DNA of 64,000 nt from Streptomyces sp. DH41. Its GTDB lineage: Bacteria; Actinomycetota; Actinomycetes; Streptomycetales; Streptomycetaceae. Positions 7,678-16,598 of the stretch are shown piece by piece. Within the stretch, counting starts at the first letter, position 1, and each line of letters opens with the position of its first letter. The notes under the pieces are model-generated. The model worked only from the letters and a program-made list of their open reading frames with translations. It was not told where the DNA came from and did not search any database. Where the stretch lies: positions 310,001 through 374,000 of the forward strand of contig NZ_JARVKY010000003.1 in assembly GCF_029813785.1 (NCBI RefSeq). Reading direction: 5' to 3'. The position numbers and the translations under genes were made by a program.

Positions 7678-9573
7678 GTGGCGCAGCGGCACACGCTGTT
7701 CGGAGACAGAGCCCGTTACTGGTTCGACAGCACGCTGGCCCGCGGCGCCGCGGCTCTCGTCGGCTGGATGGCAGTACTGTGCCTGGCCGTCGTCGTGCCG
7801 GCCAGTGCGGTGATGGTGTGGACCGACCCCGACGCGCCGGCGTCCCTGCGGGACCGGTTGGCGCAGGTATGGCACCTCACCGGGGAGACGATGCGGCTGG
7901 GCGGTGCGACGGGCACGCCGCTGCGGGCGATGACGTCGGTGTTGCTCGCACTGGTCACCCTGCTGTACGTCTCGACGCTCGTCGGCCTGATCACGACGGC
8001 GCTCACGGAGCGGCTCACCGCGCTGCGGCGGGGCCGTTCCACCGTGCTCGAACAGGGGCACGCCGTGATCCTGGGATGGTCGGAACAGGTCTTCACAGTG
8101 GTGAGCGAGCTGGTGGCCGCCAACGCCAACCAGCGGCGTGCGGCGGTGGTGGTGCTGGCCGACCGGGACAAGACCGTCATGGAAGAGGCACTGAGCACGA
8201 AGGTGGGCTCTTTCGGCCGTACGCGGCTGATCTGCCGCAGCGGCCCCACCACCGACCCGGCCGTGCTCCCTCTGACCAGCCCGGCCACCGCCGGTGTCGT
8301 GCTGATCCTGCCCCACGACGAGCCGGACGCCGACGCCGAGGTGGTCAAGACACTGCTGGCACTCAGGGCAGCCCTGGCCGGGGAGGGAACCCGTCCGCCC
8401 GTCGTCGCCGCCCTCCGCGACGACCGGTACCGCCTGGCCGCACGGCTCGCCGCCGGACCGGGCGGCGTCGTCCTGGAGAGCGACACCGTCACCGCCCGGC
8501 TGATCGTCCAGGCTGCCCGCCGCCCCGGGATCTCCCTCGTCCACCAGGAACTGCTCGACTTCGCCGGCGACGAGTTCTACCTGATCTCCGAGCCGGCCCT
8601 GACCGGCCGCCCGTTCGGCGACGCGCTGCTGTCCTACTCGACGTCGAGCGTCGTCGGACTGGTGCGAGGAGGCACCCCCATGCTGAATCCGCCGCCGCGG
8701 ACGCCCATCGCTCCGGACGACCTGCTCGTCGTCATCTCCCGTGACGACGACACGGTCTGGCTGGACGGCTGCGAGGAGTTGGCCGAGGAGACGGCGATGA
8801 CATCCGGCCCCGCGACGCCCGCGCGAGCGGAGCGGGTCCTCCTGCTGGGCTGGAATCGCCGAGCACCGCTCATGGTGGACCAGCTGCGCCGCCGAGCTCG
8901 GCCCGGATCAGTCGTCGACGTGGTGGCGGAACACGGGGAGGCGACGATCCGGCAGGTGGGCGAGGCCGACGAGTGCGGCGGGGCCGGCCTGAGCCTGACA
9001 CTGCGGCACGGGGACGTCACCCGTCCCGAGACCCTGCGACGCCTGGACGTTCACTCCTACGACAGCGTGATCGTGCTCGGCCGTGACCCCGTCCCGGGTC
9101 AGCCGCCGGACGAACCCGACAACCGCACGCTTGTCACCCTCCTGCTCCTGCGTCAACTGGAGGAATCCACCGGGCGTGAACTGCCGGTGGTCACCGAACT
9201 GATCGACGACCGGAACCGGGCGCTGGCCCCCATCAGCCCCGGAGCCGACGTGATCATCAGCGGCAAGCTCATCGGCCTCCTCATGACCCAGATCTCCCAG
9301 AACCGGCATCTGGCAGCGGTGTTCGAGGAACTGTTCTCCGCCGACGGCACGGGGGTCCGCCTGCGGCCGGCCACTGACTACGTGCTGCCGGAAGGCGAGA
9401 CGTCCTTCGCCACGGTGGTGGCCGCGGCACGTCGTCGGGACGAATGCGCCATCGGTTACCGAAGCCACGACCTTTCTCGGACGAGCTCCGGCGGCGTGCG
9501 GATCAATCCACCCAAGGACGAGCGACGCCGGTGGGCGCACGAGGACGAGGTGATCGTCATCGGCAAGGACTGA
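7678..9573 (+). CDS. CASTOR/POLLUX-type putative ion channel
   Basis: A 631-residue membrane protein resembling plant CASTOR/POLLUX channels and related bacterial RCK-gated channels. Two transmembrane segments lie near residues 28-48 (GWMAVLCLAVVVPASAVMVW) and 85-105 (SVLLALVTLLYVSTLVGLIT), with a pore-loop-like stretch between them. Two consecutive cytoplasmic Rossmann/RCK units follow: HAVILGWSEQVFTVVSEL, then ERVLLLGWNRRAPLMVDQL. GTG at 7678 is preferred over upstream starts because GGAGG lies seven bases before it. A clear hairpin follows the gene. The conducted ion is unknown; monovalent cations are the usual inference. Confidence 0.8.
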   Translation: MAQRHTLFGDRARYWFDSTLARGAAALVGWMAVLCLAVVVPASAVMVWTDPDAPASLRDRLAQVWHLTGETMRLGGATGTPLRAMTSVLLALVTLLYVSTLVGLITTALTERLTALRRGRSTVLEQGHAVILGWSEQVFTVVSELVAANANQRRAAVVVLADRDKTVMEEALSTKVGSFGRTRLICRSGPTTDPAVLPLTSPATAGVVLILPHDEPDADAEVVKTLLALRAALAGEGTRPPVVAALRDDRYRLAARLAAGPGGVVLESDTVTARLIVQAARRPGISLVHQELLDFAGDEFYLISEPALTGRPFGDALLSYSTSSVVGLVRGGTPMLNPPPRTPIAPDDLLVVISRDDDTVWLDGCEELAEETAMTSGPATPARAERVLLLGWNRRAPLMVDQLRRRARPGSVVDVVAEHGEATIRQVGEADECGGAGLSLTLRHGDVTRPETLRRLDVHSYDSVIVLGRDPVPGQPPDEPDNRTLVTLLLLRQLEESTGRELPVVTELIDDRNRALAPISPGADVIISGKLIGLLMTQISQNRHLAAVFEELFSADGTGVRLRPATDYVLPEGETSFATVVAAARRRDECAIGYRSHDLSRTSSGGVRINPPKDERRRWAHEDEVIVIGKD

Positions 9574-9578
9574 CGGAC

Positions 9579-9605
9579 GGGTCGGCGGGGCGGGCTCGCC
9601 GACCC
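9579..9605. terminator. Hairpin terminator after the channel gene
   Basis: A 9-bp perfect inverted repeat GGGTCGGCG / CGCCGACCC with a nine-base loop begins six bases after the TGA of the channel gene. Confidence 0.65.
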
Positions 9606-9663
9606 GATGACCGCGCATCGATATCGGATCGCGTGAGATGGCCGCCGCTGGCACGCTGCCCCC

Positions 9664-10218
9664 ATGGATCACGCGGAAGTACTGCTCGTCGGAGGACGAG
9701 CCGGTGTCGGCAAGACGACGGTGGGCTGGGAGGTTTCGGCGCTGCTGCGCTCCGCTGCGGTCGCTCACGCGATCATCGATGGCGACTTCATGGGCCAGGT
9801 GCATCCGGCTCCGGAGGGAGACCCTCACCGCACGGAGATCACCGAGAGCAATCTGACCGCAGTGTGGGCGAACTTCGCCCAGCGCGGCTACCGACGCCTG
9901 ATCTATACGAACACCATGAGCGTGCTGCCGGAGGCGACGGGCATGTTCGAGCGTGCCATGGGGGCAGGGGTGGGGATCACACGAGTCCTGCTCACCGCCT
10001 CCGATGCCACCGCCCGCGAGCGGCTGGTGGGACGAGAGCTCGGCTCAGAACTGGAGCAGGAGCTGGCCGGAAGCGTCCGCAAGGCACGGCTCCTCGACCA
10101 GCGGTCCCTCGCGGACACCGTACGAGTGGCGACGGACGGGCGGCTCGTAGTCGACATCGCGCGGGAGGTGGTTGCCGCCACCGGTTGGACCGGGTTTCAC
10201 GTCGCCCGCGGATCGTGA
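9664..10218 (+). CDS. P-loop kinase-like AAA ATPase, function unknown
   Basis: A 184-residue soluble protein with an N-terminal Walker A motif (GGRAGVGKTTVGWEV) followed by DGDFMGQV, the layout of small nucleoside or adenylylsulfate-kinase-like P-loop proteins. Similar stand-alone proteins are common in Streptomyces and their substrate is unknown. No ribosome site is evident before the ATG, so the transcript may be leaderless. The gene stands alone between the channel and a secreted protein. Confidence 0.75.
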   Translation: MDHAEVLLVGGRAGVGKTTVGWEVSALLRSAAVAHAIIDGDFMGQVHPAPEGDPHRTEITESNLTAVWANFAQRGYRRLIYTNTMSVLPEATGMFERAMGAGVGITRVLLTASDATARERLVGRELGSELEQELAGSVRKARLLDQRSLADTVRVATDGRLVVDIAREVVAATGWTGFHVARGS

Positions 10219-10482
10219 ACGCGGGAACGTGTTCGCCGCCCTACTCATGGACGACACGTTCCCGTTGCCCTCCGTTGACGATCAGTGCCAGGAAGCCGGG
10301 CGTCTGTTGATCGTCCGCGCCAGGGAGCCCGCTCCCGCGCCGGGCGGCTCGCTGCCGTGCCATCGTCGAGCTGTCGGGGCTCGGCATCCGATCACGGGCG
10401 TCTTTCGCGCACGCCACGGATCGTGCCGAGCGCACCGACGTCACCGACACGCCGATGACACCGACACCAGGAGTGCACCAGC

Positions 10483-10983
10483 ATGCGCATTCGAAGCAGG
10501 GTCACAGCGCTCACATCCGGAGCGACGCTCGCGGCCGGAGCGTTGCTCACCAGCGTCGCCGCGGCCCCCGCGCAGGCGTACGACCCCGATCCGAGGACCT
10601 ATGTCACCCGGCAGGCGACGGACAACTGCCCGTGCACGCACGGCGATCTGATCGACGGGACCTACTTCCAGAAGGACGCCAATGGTGTGGGCGTCAAGAT
10701 ACTGGCGACGGTGGGGACCGCCTCCAACATCGTGGGCAAGGCCGAGTTCCACCCCCTGGACGAGAAGCTGTGGATCTACGACACGAAGAACGACGGTGAC
10801 GCTCTCTACGCCCAGGTGACGTGGTCGGGCGGAGGGTCGGCGGTGTACAAGGCGCCCGGCACCGCGAAGACGATCGATGTCCGCACCGTCGACCTGGACA
10901 TCCCCGAAAACACCTACGTCTCCGTCAAGTTGTTCGACGGCAACGGCACGGACCTGATCCAGTCCAGCCAGGGACGGGCCTGA
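10483..10983 (+). CDS. Small secreted protein of unknown function
   Basis: A 166-residue protein with a clear Sec signal peptide: MRIRSRVTAL, a hydrophobic stretch, and an AQA cleavage site near residue 30. The mature part has one CPC pair and an alternating hydrophobic pattern suggesting a small beta-sandwich domain. AGGAG lies about ten bases before the ATG. I do not recognise a named family. It is followed by a terminator shared with the convergent AraC gene. Confidence 0.7.
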   Translation: MRIRSRVTALTSGATLAAGALLTSVAAAPAQAYDPDPRTYVTRQATDNCPCTHGDLIDGTYFQKDANGVGVKILATVGTASNIVGKAEFHPLDEKLWIYDTKNDGDALYAQVTWSGGGSAVYKAPGTAKTIDVRTVDLDIPENTYVSVKLFDGNGTDLIQSSQGRA

Positions 10984-11000
10984 CGCCCGACCGCTGACGG

Positions 11001-11038
11001 ATGAGCTCGCCCGGGCCCGCCGAGCCGGGCGAGCTCAT
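11001..11038. terminator. Bidirectional terminator overlapping the AraC stop
   Basis: A perfect 14-bp inverted repeat ATGAGCTCGCCCGG / CCGGGCGAGCTCAT with a ten-base loop lies between convergent genes. Its right arm contains the stop codon of the AraC gene. Confidence 0.75.
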
Positions 11039-12030
11039 TCCGCCACCTCGAGAGCGCGCCGCCGGTACTCGCCCGGCGGGACGCCGTGGGCGTCGCGGAA
11101 GGCCCTGCTGAAGTGGGCCGCTGACGTGAAGCCCCAGCGCAGGGCGACGCGGCCGGCGGGAACCGCGCGGTGTGCGGGGTCGGTGAGGTCCCGTCGGGCG
11201 GCGTCGAGGCGGCCTGCGCGGATCAGACCCGCCACCGTCTCCTCCTCGGTCTCGAAGAGCCGGTGGAGCTGGCGGGTGGAGAGGTGGTGGGCGGCGGCGA
11301 CGGTGGCCGGGGAGAGCCCGGGGTCGTGCAGATTCCGCCGGATGTGCTCGCGGACGTGCAGCACCAGGGCACGCCCGCGACTCTCGTCCGCAAGCCCGGC
11401 CGAGCTTTCGGACTCGTGCGCCAGCATCCCGGTCACCAGGTCGACGAGCAGCGTGGCGAGCCGACGGCTGTCCGACGGGCGGTAGCCGCCCTCCTCACCG
11501 AAGAGCTGGGTCAGCGTCTGCGCGACCAGCAGCCCGAAGCCGCGCCGGCCGGACAGGCGGCGCCCGAGCAGCCGGTCGATGGGGCGGCGGAGGGCGGGGG
11601 ACAGGGGAATCAGTGCCTTGGGTATCTCCAGTCCGATGGCCACCAACGGGGAGTCGCCGAACGGCGACCCGACCTCGCACGGTAGGGAGGTGTCGATCAC
11701 GTAGAGATCGTGGGCATGGTGCTTGCCGCTGTTGCCGGCCTGCTCGGTGCTGAGGGGAACGCTGCCGGGCAGGACCAGCGTGAGGTGGTACAGCTCCGGA
11801 TCCGACCTGCGGATGTCCACGGCTCTTCGCCGGTTGTGGCACGGCCGGAACGCGGTTTGCCACGCGACCAGCGGGCCGAGCCGCAGCAGGTGCTGACTGG
11901 CCGTGAAGTCGGCGGGCCGGTCGCAGACGATCTCCATCGGTGCGATGGTGCGGTCCATGCAGTCCCGCCAGGCGTCGAACCGTTCGCCGCGTGGCAGGTC
12001 CGCGGTGCGGAACACCGTCATGGGCAGCAT
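11035..12030 (-). CDS. AraC-family transcriptional regulator
   Basis: A 331-residue regulator with an N-terminal AraC-binding-like cupin domain (about 30-190) and a C-terminal pair of helix-turn-helix motifs (about 225-325: PATVAAAHHLSTRQLHRLF and VALRWGFTSAAHFSRAFRD, ending PGEYRRR). This layout is common in Streptomyces regulators with an AraC_binding_2 domain. ATG at 12030 is chosen because a GAGAGGG element precedes it; an in-frame ATG three codons later is possible. Effector unknown. Confidence 0.88.
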   Translation of the reverse strand: MLPMTVFRTADLPRGERFDAWRDCMDRTIAPMEIVCDRPADFTASQHLLRLGPLVAWQTAFRPCHNRRRAVDIRRSDPELYHLTLVLPGSVPLSTEQAGNSGKHHAHDLYVIDTSLPCEVGSPFGDSPLVAIGLEIPKALIPLSPALRRPIDRLLGRRLSGRRGFGLLVAQTLTQLFGEEGGYRPSDSRRLATLLVDLVTGMLAHESESSAGLADESRGRALVLHVREHIRRNLHDPGLSPATVAAAHHLSTRQLHRLFETEEETVAGLIRAGRLDAARRDLTDPAHRAVPAGRVALRWGFTSAAHFSRAFRDAHGVPPGEYRRRALEVAE

Positions 12031-12536
12031 GAGTGTCAACCCTCTCTCTCCGACGCGCCGTTCTGAGGTCCACGACCGGCGCGCACTCGCGCATCGCCAC
12101 CAACACCGCCCCGCGGACACCAGAGACTCGCGCACCGGCTCCTGCCCGGCCCGAACACCACCGCCGCGGATCCTGATCGACCTGCCCCGTCGCGCCGGTT
12201 CTCACGCCTTCGCTCTACAAGGAGGTCGCGGCGGCCGCCGCCGAGAGCGCCCTCTCGCCCACCAGGCCCTCGTGCTGGTAACGCCCGTGCAGCCGGATTC
12301 GTGCCGTACTCCGTGGAATCGACGGAGCCATCACCCGAGCCGCGAGGGCTCGCTCGCCACCGCGAACGGCATCGAGGAGACAGCGCATGACCTTCGCCTG
12401 TCCTCGCCGCAGGCGTCGCGCCCGCAGATCGGGACGGTGGCCCAGCCCGACGGGCGGCTTCTCCTCCAGCAGCCGTCCGTACCGCGAAACCCCACAGTCG
12501 TAGGACGCCGGCCGTGCGGCGGCGCCGGGGCCCGGG
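12031..12536. other. Intergenic region without a recognisable gene
   Basis: About 500 bases upstream of the AraC gene and downstream of the methyltransferase. Open frames here on both strands are extensions or antisense reads with no domain or ribosome site. The AraC promoter must lie at the left edge. Confidence 0.4.
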
Positions 12537-13238
12537 TCAGGTGTCGAGCCGGACCGTGCGCCGGGCCCGGACCAACTGGAGCACCGCAGGATTGTCGCCG
12601 TCCGGTGCGGTGAGGAGTTCGTACCCCTCCACGGTGAAGCCGTGCTCGGTCAGCAGGGTCTCCCACAGCCCGGGCGTCAGGGCCCACATCCGCGTCGGAA
12701 TCGGCTCCTCGTCGCGCAGCCGGACGAATCCCGGGCGTGCCGTCACCTCGTCGGAGGGGCCCTGCGCGTCGCCGTCGGTGTGGAGGGCCGAGAAGACGAG
12801 GGGCGCGCCCTCGACGAGCCCGTACCGCAGCGCCGGCAGCAGACGGCGGGGATCGACGCACGCGAACGTACGCAGCCCGTAGGCGGCGTCGTACGGTTCC
12901 GCACGCCGCAGATGGTCGGCAACGTCCGCGCACAGGAAACGGACTCCGGGCTCCGTGCCGTGATCGTTCATCGCGCGGCGGTGCTGGGTGGGGGACAGGT
13001 CGACGCCGTCCACGACTGCGCCGTACGTGCGGGCCAGATGAACGGCGTGATGACCGGGCCCGGACCCCACGTCCAGGACCCGCTTGCCCCGGAGGTCCCC
13101 GAGTACCTCCGCCCCGGGGCCGATGCCAGGCCAGAACCCCCAGTCGATGCGGCTGGGCACGGGCGGCGAGTACCCGCGGTCCAACTGGCGTTGGCCGTAG
13201 ACGGTCCAGCACTGGTCGTACCTGGGGTCGGTCGTCAC
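12537..13238 (-). CDS. SAM-dependent methyltransferase (class I)
   Basis: A 233-residue Rossmann-fold methyltransferase. Motif I is VLDVGSGPGHHAVHLA near residues 53-68, followed by the acidic ribose-binding residue in VDGVDLSPTQ and a motif II-like CADVADHL. The GTG start at 13238 follows GAGGAG; longer upstream frames overlap the neighbouring methyltransferase and lack a site. It is co-directional with a second methyltransferase 38 bases upstream, so the two are probably co-transcribed. Substrate unknown. Confidence 0.85.
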   Translation of the reverse strand: MTTDPRYDQCWTVYGQRQLDRGYSPPVPSRIDWGFWPGIGPGAEVLGDLRGKRVLDVGSGPGHHAVHLARTYGAVVDGVDLSPTQHRRAMNDHGTEPGVRFLCADVADHLRRAEPYDAAYGLRTFACVDPRRLLPALRYGLVEGAPLVFSALHTDGDAQGPSDEVTARPGFVRLRDEEPIPTRMWALTPGLWETLLTEHGFTVEGYELLTAPDGDNPAVLQLVRARRTVRLDT

Positions 13239-13276
13239 AGGCTCCTCCTCTTGCGGTGGTGAGCACATGGGCGCGA

Positions 13277-13858
13277 TCAGGGGTGCAGGGCGTAGCAGCG
13301 AAAGGAGGGGTCGAGCTCGCAGACGCGGACCCTGGACCACTGGGCGGTGAGCAGTTCCACGTCGGCGGCGATGGCCTCCCAGGGCCGGGGTGGCCCCTGC
13401 CCCGCGCTGTGTACGGAGGTGACCACCCAGAAGACGCCGCCGGGCACGAGGAGACGGCGTACCCGGGACAGAAAGTCGGGTTTGTCGGCGGCCCAGCGGT
13501 AGACGAGGCGGCACGCGACGACGGCGAAGGCGGAAGAGGGCAGCCGACTGGAGTCGGCGCTGTCGAAGTCCAGAACACGCAGGTCGAGTCCCGGATACCG
13601 CGCGCGGGCGACGGCCACAGCGGTCGGCGCGCAGTCGATGCCGGTGGCGCGGTAACCGAGGCGGGTCAGATGCGCGGTGAGCGCGCCCTCACCGCACCCG
13701 ATGTCGAGCGCGGGCCGGTCGCGGCCGGCGCCGAGGTGCCGGTGCATCGCCTCGGCCTCGGCGGCGTCGATGCCGCGGTAGCGCCGGCCCCGCTGCCAGA
13801 CAGGTTCCCAATAGGAGACGGCGTCGCGCACCTCGTACGGGGTACCGGTGAACGTCAT
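13277..13858 (-). CDS. SAM-dependent methyltransferase (class I)
   Basis: A 193-residue methyltransferase. Motif I is ALDIGCGEGALTAHLTRLG, with the acidic residue in ATGIDCAPTAV and a post-I LDFDSADSS. The ATG gives a normal short class I protein beginning MTFTGTPYEV. It sits upstream of a related methyltransferase on the same strand; the pair differ enough to be separate genes and not a split one. Substrate unknown. Confidence 0.82.
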   Translation of the reverse strand: MTFTGTPYEVRDAVSYWEPVWQRGRRYRGIDAAEAEAMHRHLGAGRDRPALDIGCGEGALTAHLTRLGYRATGIDCAPTAVAVARARYPGLDLRVLDFDSADSSRLPSSAFAVVACRLVYRWAADKPDFLSRVRRLLVPGGVFWVVTSVHSAGQGPPRPWEAIAADVELLTAQWSRVRVCELDPSFRCYALHP

Positions 13859-14309
13859 GAGACGCTGCCTGTCCGTATGCGGAGCACGTCGGCGTTGGCG
13901 GGACATCGACGGTGGGGCGTAGGCGTCCTCGGTGAACTGGCCATCACCCTGAACAGTCCCCACCCCGTCCTCGCTTCACCCCGGATACCGGCGACGGGAC
14001 ATCTGTTCACGACGAAATCCGGCCGCACGCGTCCGGCCCCGGCGGGTGTGGCCCGACGTGACCTCTCACCGTTGTCGTTACCCCGGGCAACGTCAACCAC
14101 TCGACGGCGTGCGACGCGGGAGGACGCTCGCCCGTGGGCTGCCTTCGGCCGGCTGATGCACCACCGCCGCCTCGCGCCCGGCTACGAGACCCACTCCCAG
14201 CCCCGCCCCCCTTCCCGCTCATCCGGTCCGAAGCCAAACCCACGTCGCGGTCACCCTTCCCCAGGGCACGGTGTGAGTCCTTCAACAGCTGGCGGCAGCT
14301 GACCAGACT
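13859..14309. other. Intergenic region, nothing recognised
   Basis: About 450 bases between the methyltransferase start and the first mobile-element-like repeat. No supported gene or RNA was seen. Codon pattern and frames on both strands look non-coding. Confidence 0.4.
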
Positions 14310-14532
14310 CGCCAATCGATGTACTCTCCGGACAGCGCCCTTGACCTGCAGAAGCAGGCAGGGAGCAGGCAAATGGGGAGATCCTCCGCGTTTCGTGCCA
14401 TGTTCACCAGGGCATCGAACATGAGGTGAGAGTGCGGCACGCCTGAAGCACCCGATGCTGACCATTTGCTGACCCGAGCGGCACCACTACGCCTCTGACC
14501 TGCACAAACGCCTAGATGCTAGATCTTGGACC
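14310..14532. repeat. Rearranged copy A of the integrase attachment/leader repeat
   Basis: The plus-strand block at about 14,335-14,369 (cgcccttgacctgcagaagc and onward) matches the left half of copies B and C near 17.0 and 34.4 kb. The block at 14,449-14,532 matches their right half but on the minus strand: it contains aagatctagcatct, gtgcaggtcagagg and the double GGTCAGCA motif. The two halves have therefore been inverted relative to each other. This is a scar of mobile-element recombination at the left edge of the accessory region. Confidence 0.6.
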
Positions 14533-14586
14533 ACTAGCCGATGCCGTGCCACGTCAGCCCAGGCCAGGGTCAGTCTGGCGCTGTGC

Positions 14587-14850
14587 TCACCGGCCGTCAC
14601 CTCCAGATCGCGAGAGCGGTCCGACGTGCACAGCGGCACGCACTCGGATCGCCGGTGCGCTGGCGATCCGTTCATGGTCGTACCGGACGAGTGCTGTGTG
14701 CAGGTGTTTCAGCAGCGGGTCGACCAGCCGTGCGATGTCCTTGGCCGGCATGACGAAGATGGCCCCCTCGCCGGTGTCCTTGAACGCACCGGGCCGGTCT
14801 CGTGGGTCCTGCAGTCCAATGAGCCGCCGCCAACTTGAAAGCTCAGGTCA
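14587..14850 (-). pseudogene. Fragment of a nucleotidyl-cyclase-like hypothetical protein
   Basis: A minus-strand frame of about 80 codons reads RPGAFKDTGEGAIFVMPAKD, then ARLVDPLLKHLHTALVRYD, then APAIRVRAAVHVGPL. This resembles the DTGDG...R...RVxVHxGP layout of a common actinomycete cyclase-homology-like family. The N- and C-terminal parts are absent, and upstream in the frame there is an immediate stop. It is probably the remains of an inactivated gene. Family assignment is from memory of motifs only. Confidence 0.4.
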
Positions 14851-14966
14851 AAGGGCTGATGTGACAGTGTTCCGGGACGCTCACGCTGGTCGTGAGCGAC
14901 AGTCTGCGGAGTAGACCGTCCGTCAGCACGGTCGACTCGAAGACGAACGCGATGACGCAACGGCGG

Positions 14967-15821
14967 CTAACTACTGGAGGCGGTGAAGTAGGCCAGCTCC
15001 CATGGGTCGTGTGCGCTGAAGACCGTGATCTCATCCGCGTGGTTGCGTCGGAGGGAGCGCAGTCGGTCGCGGGTCGCGTCGCGAGCTGTGATGTCGGTCT
15101 GTGCTCCCTGCTGGACCGGGTCAAGGACGGGATGAGAGAGGGGCGGCGTGTGCTCGAGCTCGCCGTGATACATGTACGCGTCGCCCGCATGCAGCAGCCA
15201 CCGTCCGTGGCCGTCGCGCACGGCGACACCCGAGTGTCCCGCCGAGTGGCCAGGCAGCGGCACCAGCAGCAACTCGCATGCCAGCCCTTGCGGTCGCATC
15301 ACGCCGGGGAAGCCGAACCACTCTGTGCGGTCCGCCATGGTTGCGGGTGTCAGCAGCGGATTGTGCGCCCGGTGCGCCGGCACGAAGCGCTCGAGGCTGT
15401 GCCGGTGGTGCGCTGCCGTGGGGTCGGTGACGGCCCGGTATTCGTCGGGGTGGACATGCACCTGTGCGTGCGGGAAGTCCGGCAGTCCTCCCGTGTGGTC
15501 GCGATGCAGGTGGGTGAGCACGATGTGCCGCACGTCCTGGGGCGCATACCCGAGGCGGACGACTTGGCGCAGGGCGCTCTCCTCGGGATTCAGCTCGGGC
15601 TGGGCGTAGGCGACCCAGTCCGCACCCAGCGACCGGTCAGGGTGCCGTAGGTCGGCGGTGCCGAGGCCGGTGTCGACCAGGACCAGCCCGTCCGAGTCCG
15701 TCTCGATGAGCAGGCAGTGGCAGGCAACGGCCCGTTCGCGGTTCACAGCGCCGGCTGGAAGTTCTTCGCCGAGTGGTGGAATCTTGCGAAGAGAACCGCA
15801 GTTGAGGTGGTGGATGCGCAC
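14967..15821 (-). CDS. MBL-fold metallo-hydrolase (N-acyl homoserine lactonase-like)
   Basis: A 284-residue metallo-beta-lactamase-fold hydrolase. The metal motif HLHRDHTGG is at about residues 104-112, with further ligands in PGHSAGHSGV, HAGDAYMYH and the C-terminal FSAHDPWEL. This ligand set matches the AHL-lactonase-like (AttM/AiiA) group, which opens lactone rings; the true substrate here is unknown. GTG at 15821 is chosen because AGGGGG lies just upstream; a TTG further out is an alternative. It is divergent from an HxlR regulator 58 bases away, which probably controls it. Confidence 0.85.
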   Translation of the reverse strand: MRIHHLNCGSLRKIPPLGEELPAGAVNRERAVACHCLLIETDSDGLVLVDTGLGTADLRHPDRSLGADWVAYAQPELNPEESALRQVVRLGYAPQDVRHIVLTHLHRDHTGGLPDFPHAQVHVHPDEYRAVTDPTAAHHRHSLERFVPAHRAHNPLLTPATMADRTEWFGFPGVMRPQGLACELLLVPLPGHSAGHSGVAVRDGHGRWLLHAGDAYMYHGELEHTPPLSHPVLDPVQQGAQTDITARDATRDRLRSLRRNHADEITVFSAHDPWELAYFTASSS

Positions 15822-15879
15822 AAGGCCCCCTGGAGGCAAGCTGGCGGGGTGTTCTCGACGGACATTAGGAGGGGACTCC
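15822..15879. promoter_or_regulatory. Divergent promoter, hydrolase / HxlR
   Basis: A 58-bp gap between two divergent start codons. It contains the HxlR gene's AGGAGGGG ribosome site and must hold overlapping promoters, a common arrangement for HxlR-controlled genes. Confidence 0.45.
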
Positions 15880-16284
15880 GTGACTCACCAAACCGTTGGA
15901 CACGCACCGGCAGGTGATCAGGACGGCCCGCTGGCGGACTGTCCTGACAGCGCCCTGGTTCCGCCGGGACACGAACCGCGATGCCCTGTTGACATCACCC
16001 TCGCCGCGTTGAGTGGTCGGTGGACGCCGCTGGTAGTGCGCGAGTTCCTACGCCGCGGTCAGGCCACATACTCCGAACTGTCCGCCGCCCTGCCCACTCT
16101 CTCGGACAAGGTCCTCTCGGACCGGCTGGCCCAGTTGACCGGTGCGGGCGTCATCGAGCGTCACCGCATCCCGGGCTGGCCTCCCCGCGTCCGCTACATT
16201 CTGACCAACCAGGGCCGGGCGCTGGAACCAGTGGTGCGCAGCATGTGGGAGTGGGGCACGGCGCGACGGGACGCCCTTGGCTGA
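15880..16284 (+). CDS. HxlR-family winged-helix regulator
   Basis: A 134-residue MarR-like HxlR regulator. The family core reads CPVDITLAALSGRWTPLVVR, then LRRGQATYSELSAALPTLSD, then LSDRLAQLTGAGVIER, and RVRYILTNQGRALEPVV closes the wing. The GTG start follows a strong AGGAGGGG; the longer upstream frame overlaps the divergent hydrolase gene and is rejected. It likely senses a reactive or toxic compound and regulates the adjacent MBL hydrolase. Confidence 0.88.
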   Translation: MTHQTVGHAPAGDQDGPLADCPDSALVPPGHEPRCPVDITLAALSGRWTPLVVREFLRRGQATYSELSAALPTLSDKVLSDRLAQLTGAGVIERHRIPGWPPRVRYILTNQGRALEPVVRSMWEWGTARRDALG

Positions 16285-16373
16285 CCCGCAGACCCGCCGA
16301 ACACGGCCTGAACCTCGCCAGCTCGCCGGTTCTTGCGCGCTGTGGCCGGGCGCCCTTCTACGATCCGGTGCAT

Positions 16374-16598
16374 GGATCCTGAAAGCAGGGCACCGGTTAC
16401 TCCACTCAGTGCTGTTGCTTTCGTATCCGCGCGCTGCACCCCGACGAACACCCTGTCATCACTCGCAGGTGCGCCGGTTGTTGTCGAAACGTGCAGCGGG
16501 ACGTTCTGCGGCTCGGGTTCTTCCACTGCCTTCTCCTTGTCGTTGCCTTGCGGCTTGGAGCAGCAGTCTGGGCAGGCGGCCGGAACGCAACTGCCCAC
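16374..16598 (-). pseudogene. 5' fragment resembling a Pycsar-type membrane effector
   Basis: A minus-strand frame starts MGSCVPAACPDCC, passes through an acidic linker and reaches VQRADTKATALSGVTGALLS before losing coding character near 16,375. There it becomes antisense to the HxlR gene's downstream flank. The RADTKA...LTGALL motif is characteristic of the first membrane segment of Pycsar effector-type (PycTM-like) proteins. The rest of the protein is missing, so this is a truncated remnant if the assignment holds. Confidence 0.33.

Noticed and set aside
6195..7694. Upstream extension of the RsbW-like ATPase frame on the minus strand
   Set aside because: Runs antisense through the LysR gene; the ATG at 6194 has a ribosome site and gives normal family length.
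12331..13578. 415-codon minus-strand ORF
   Set aside because: Out of frame with both methyltransferases and overlaps them; Arg/Pro/Gly-rich shadow.
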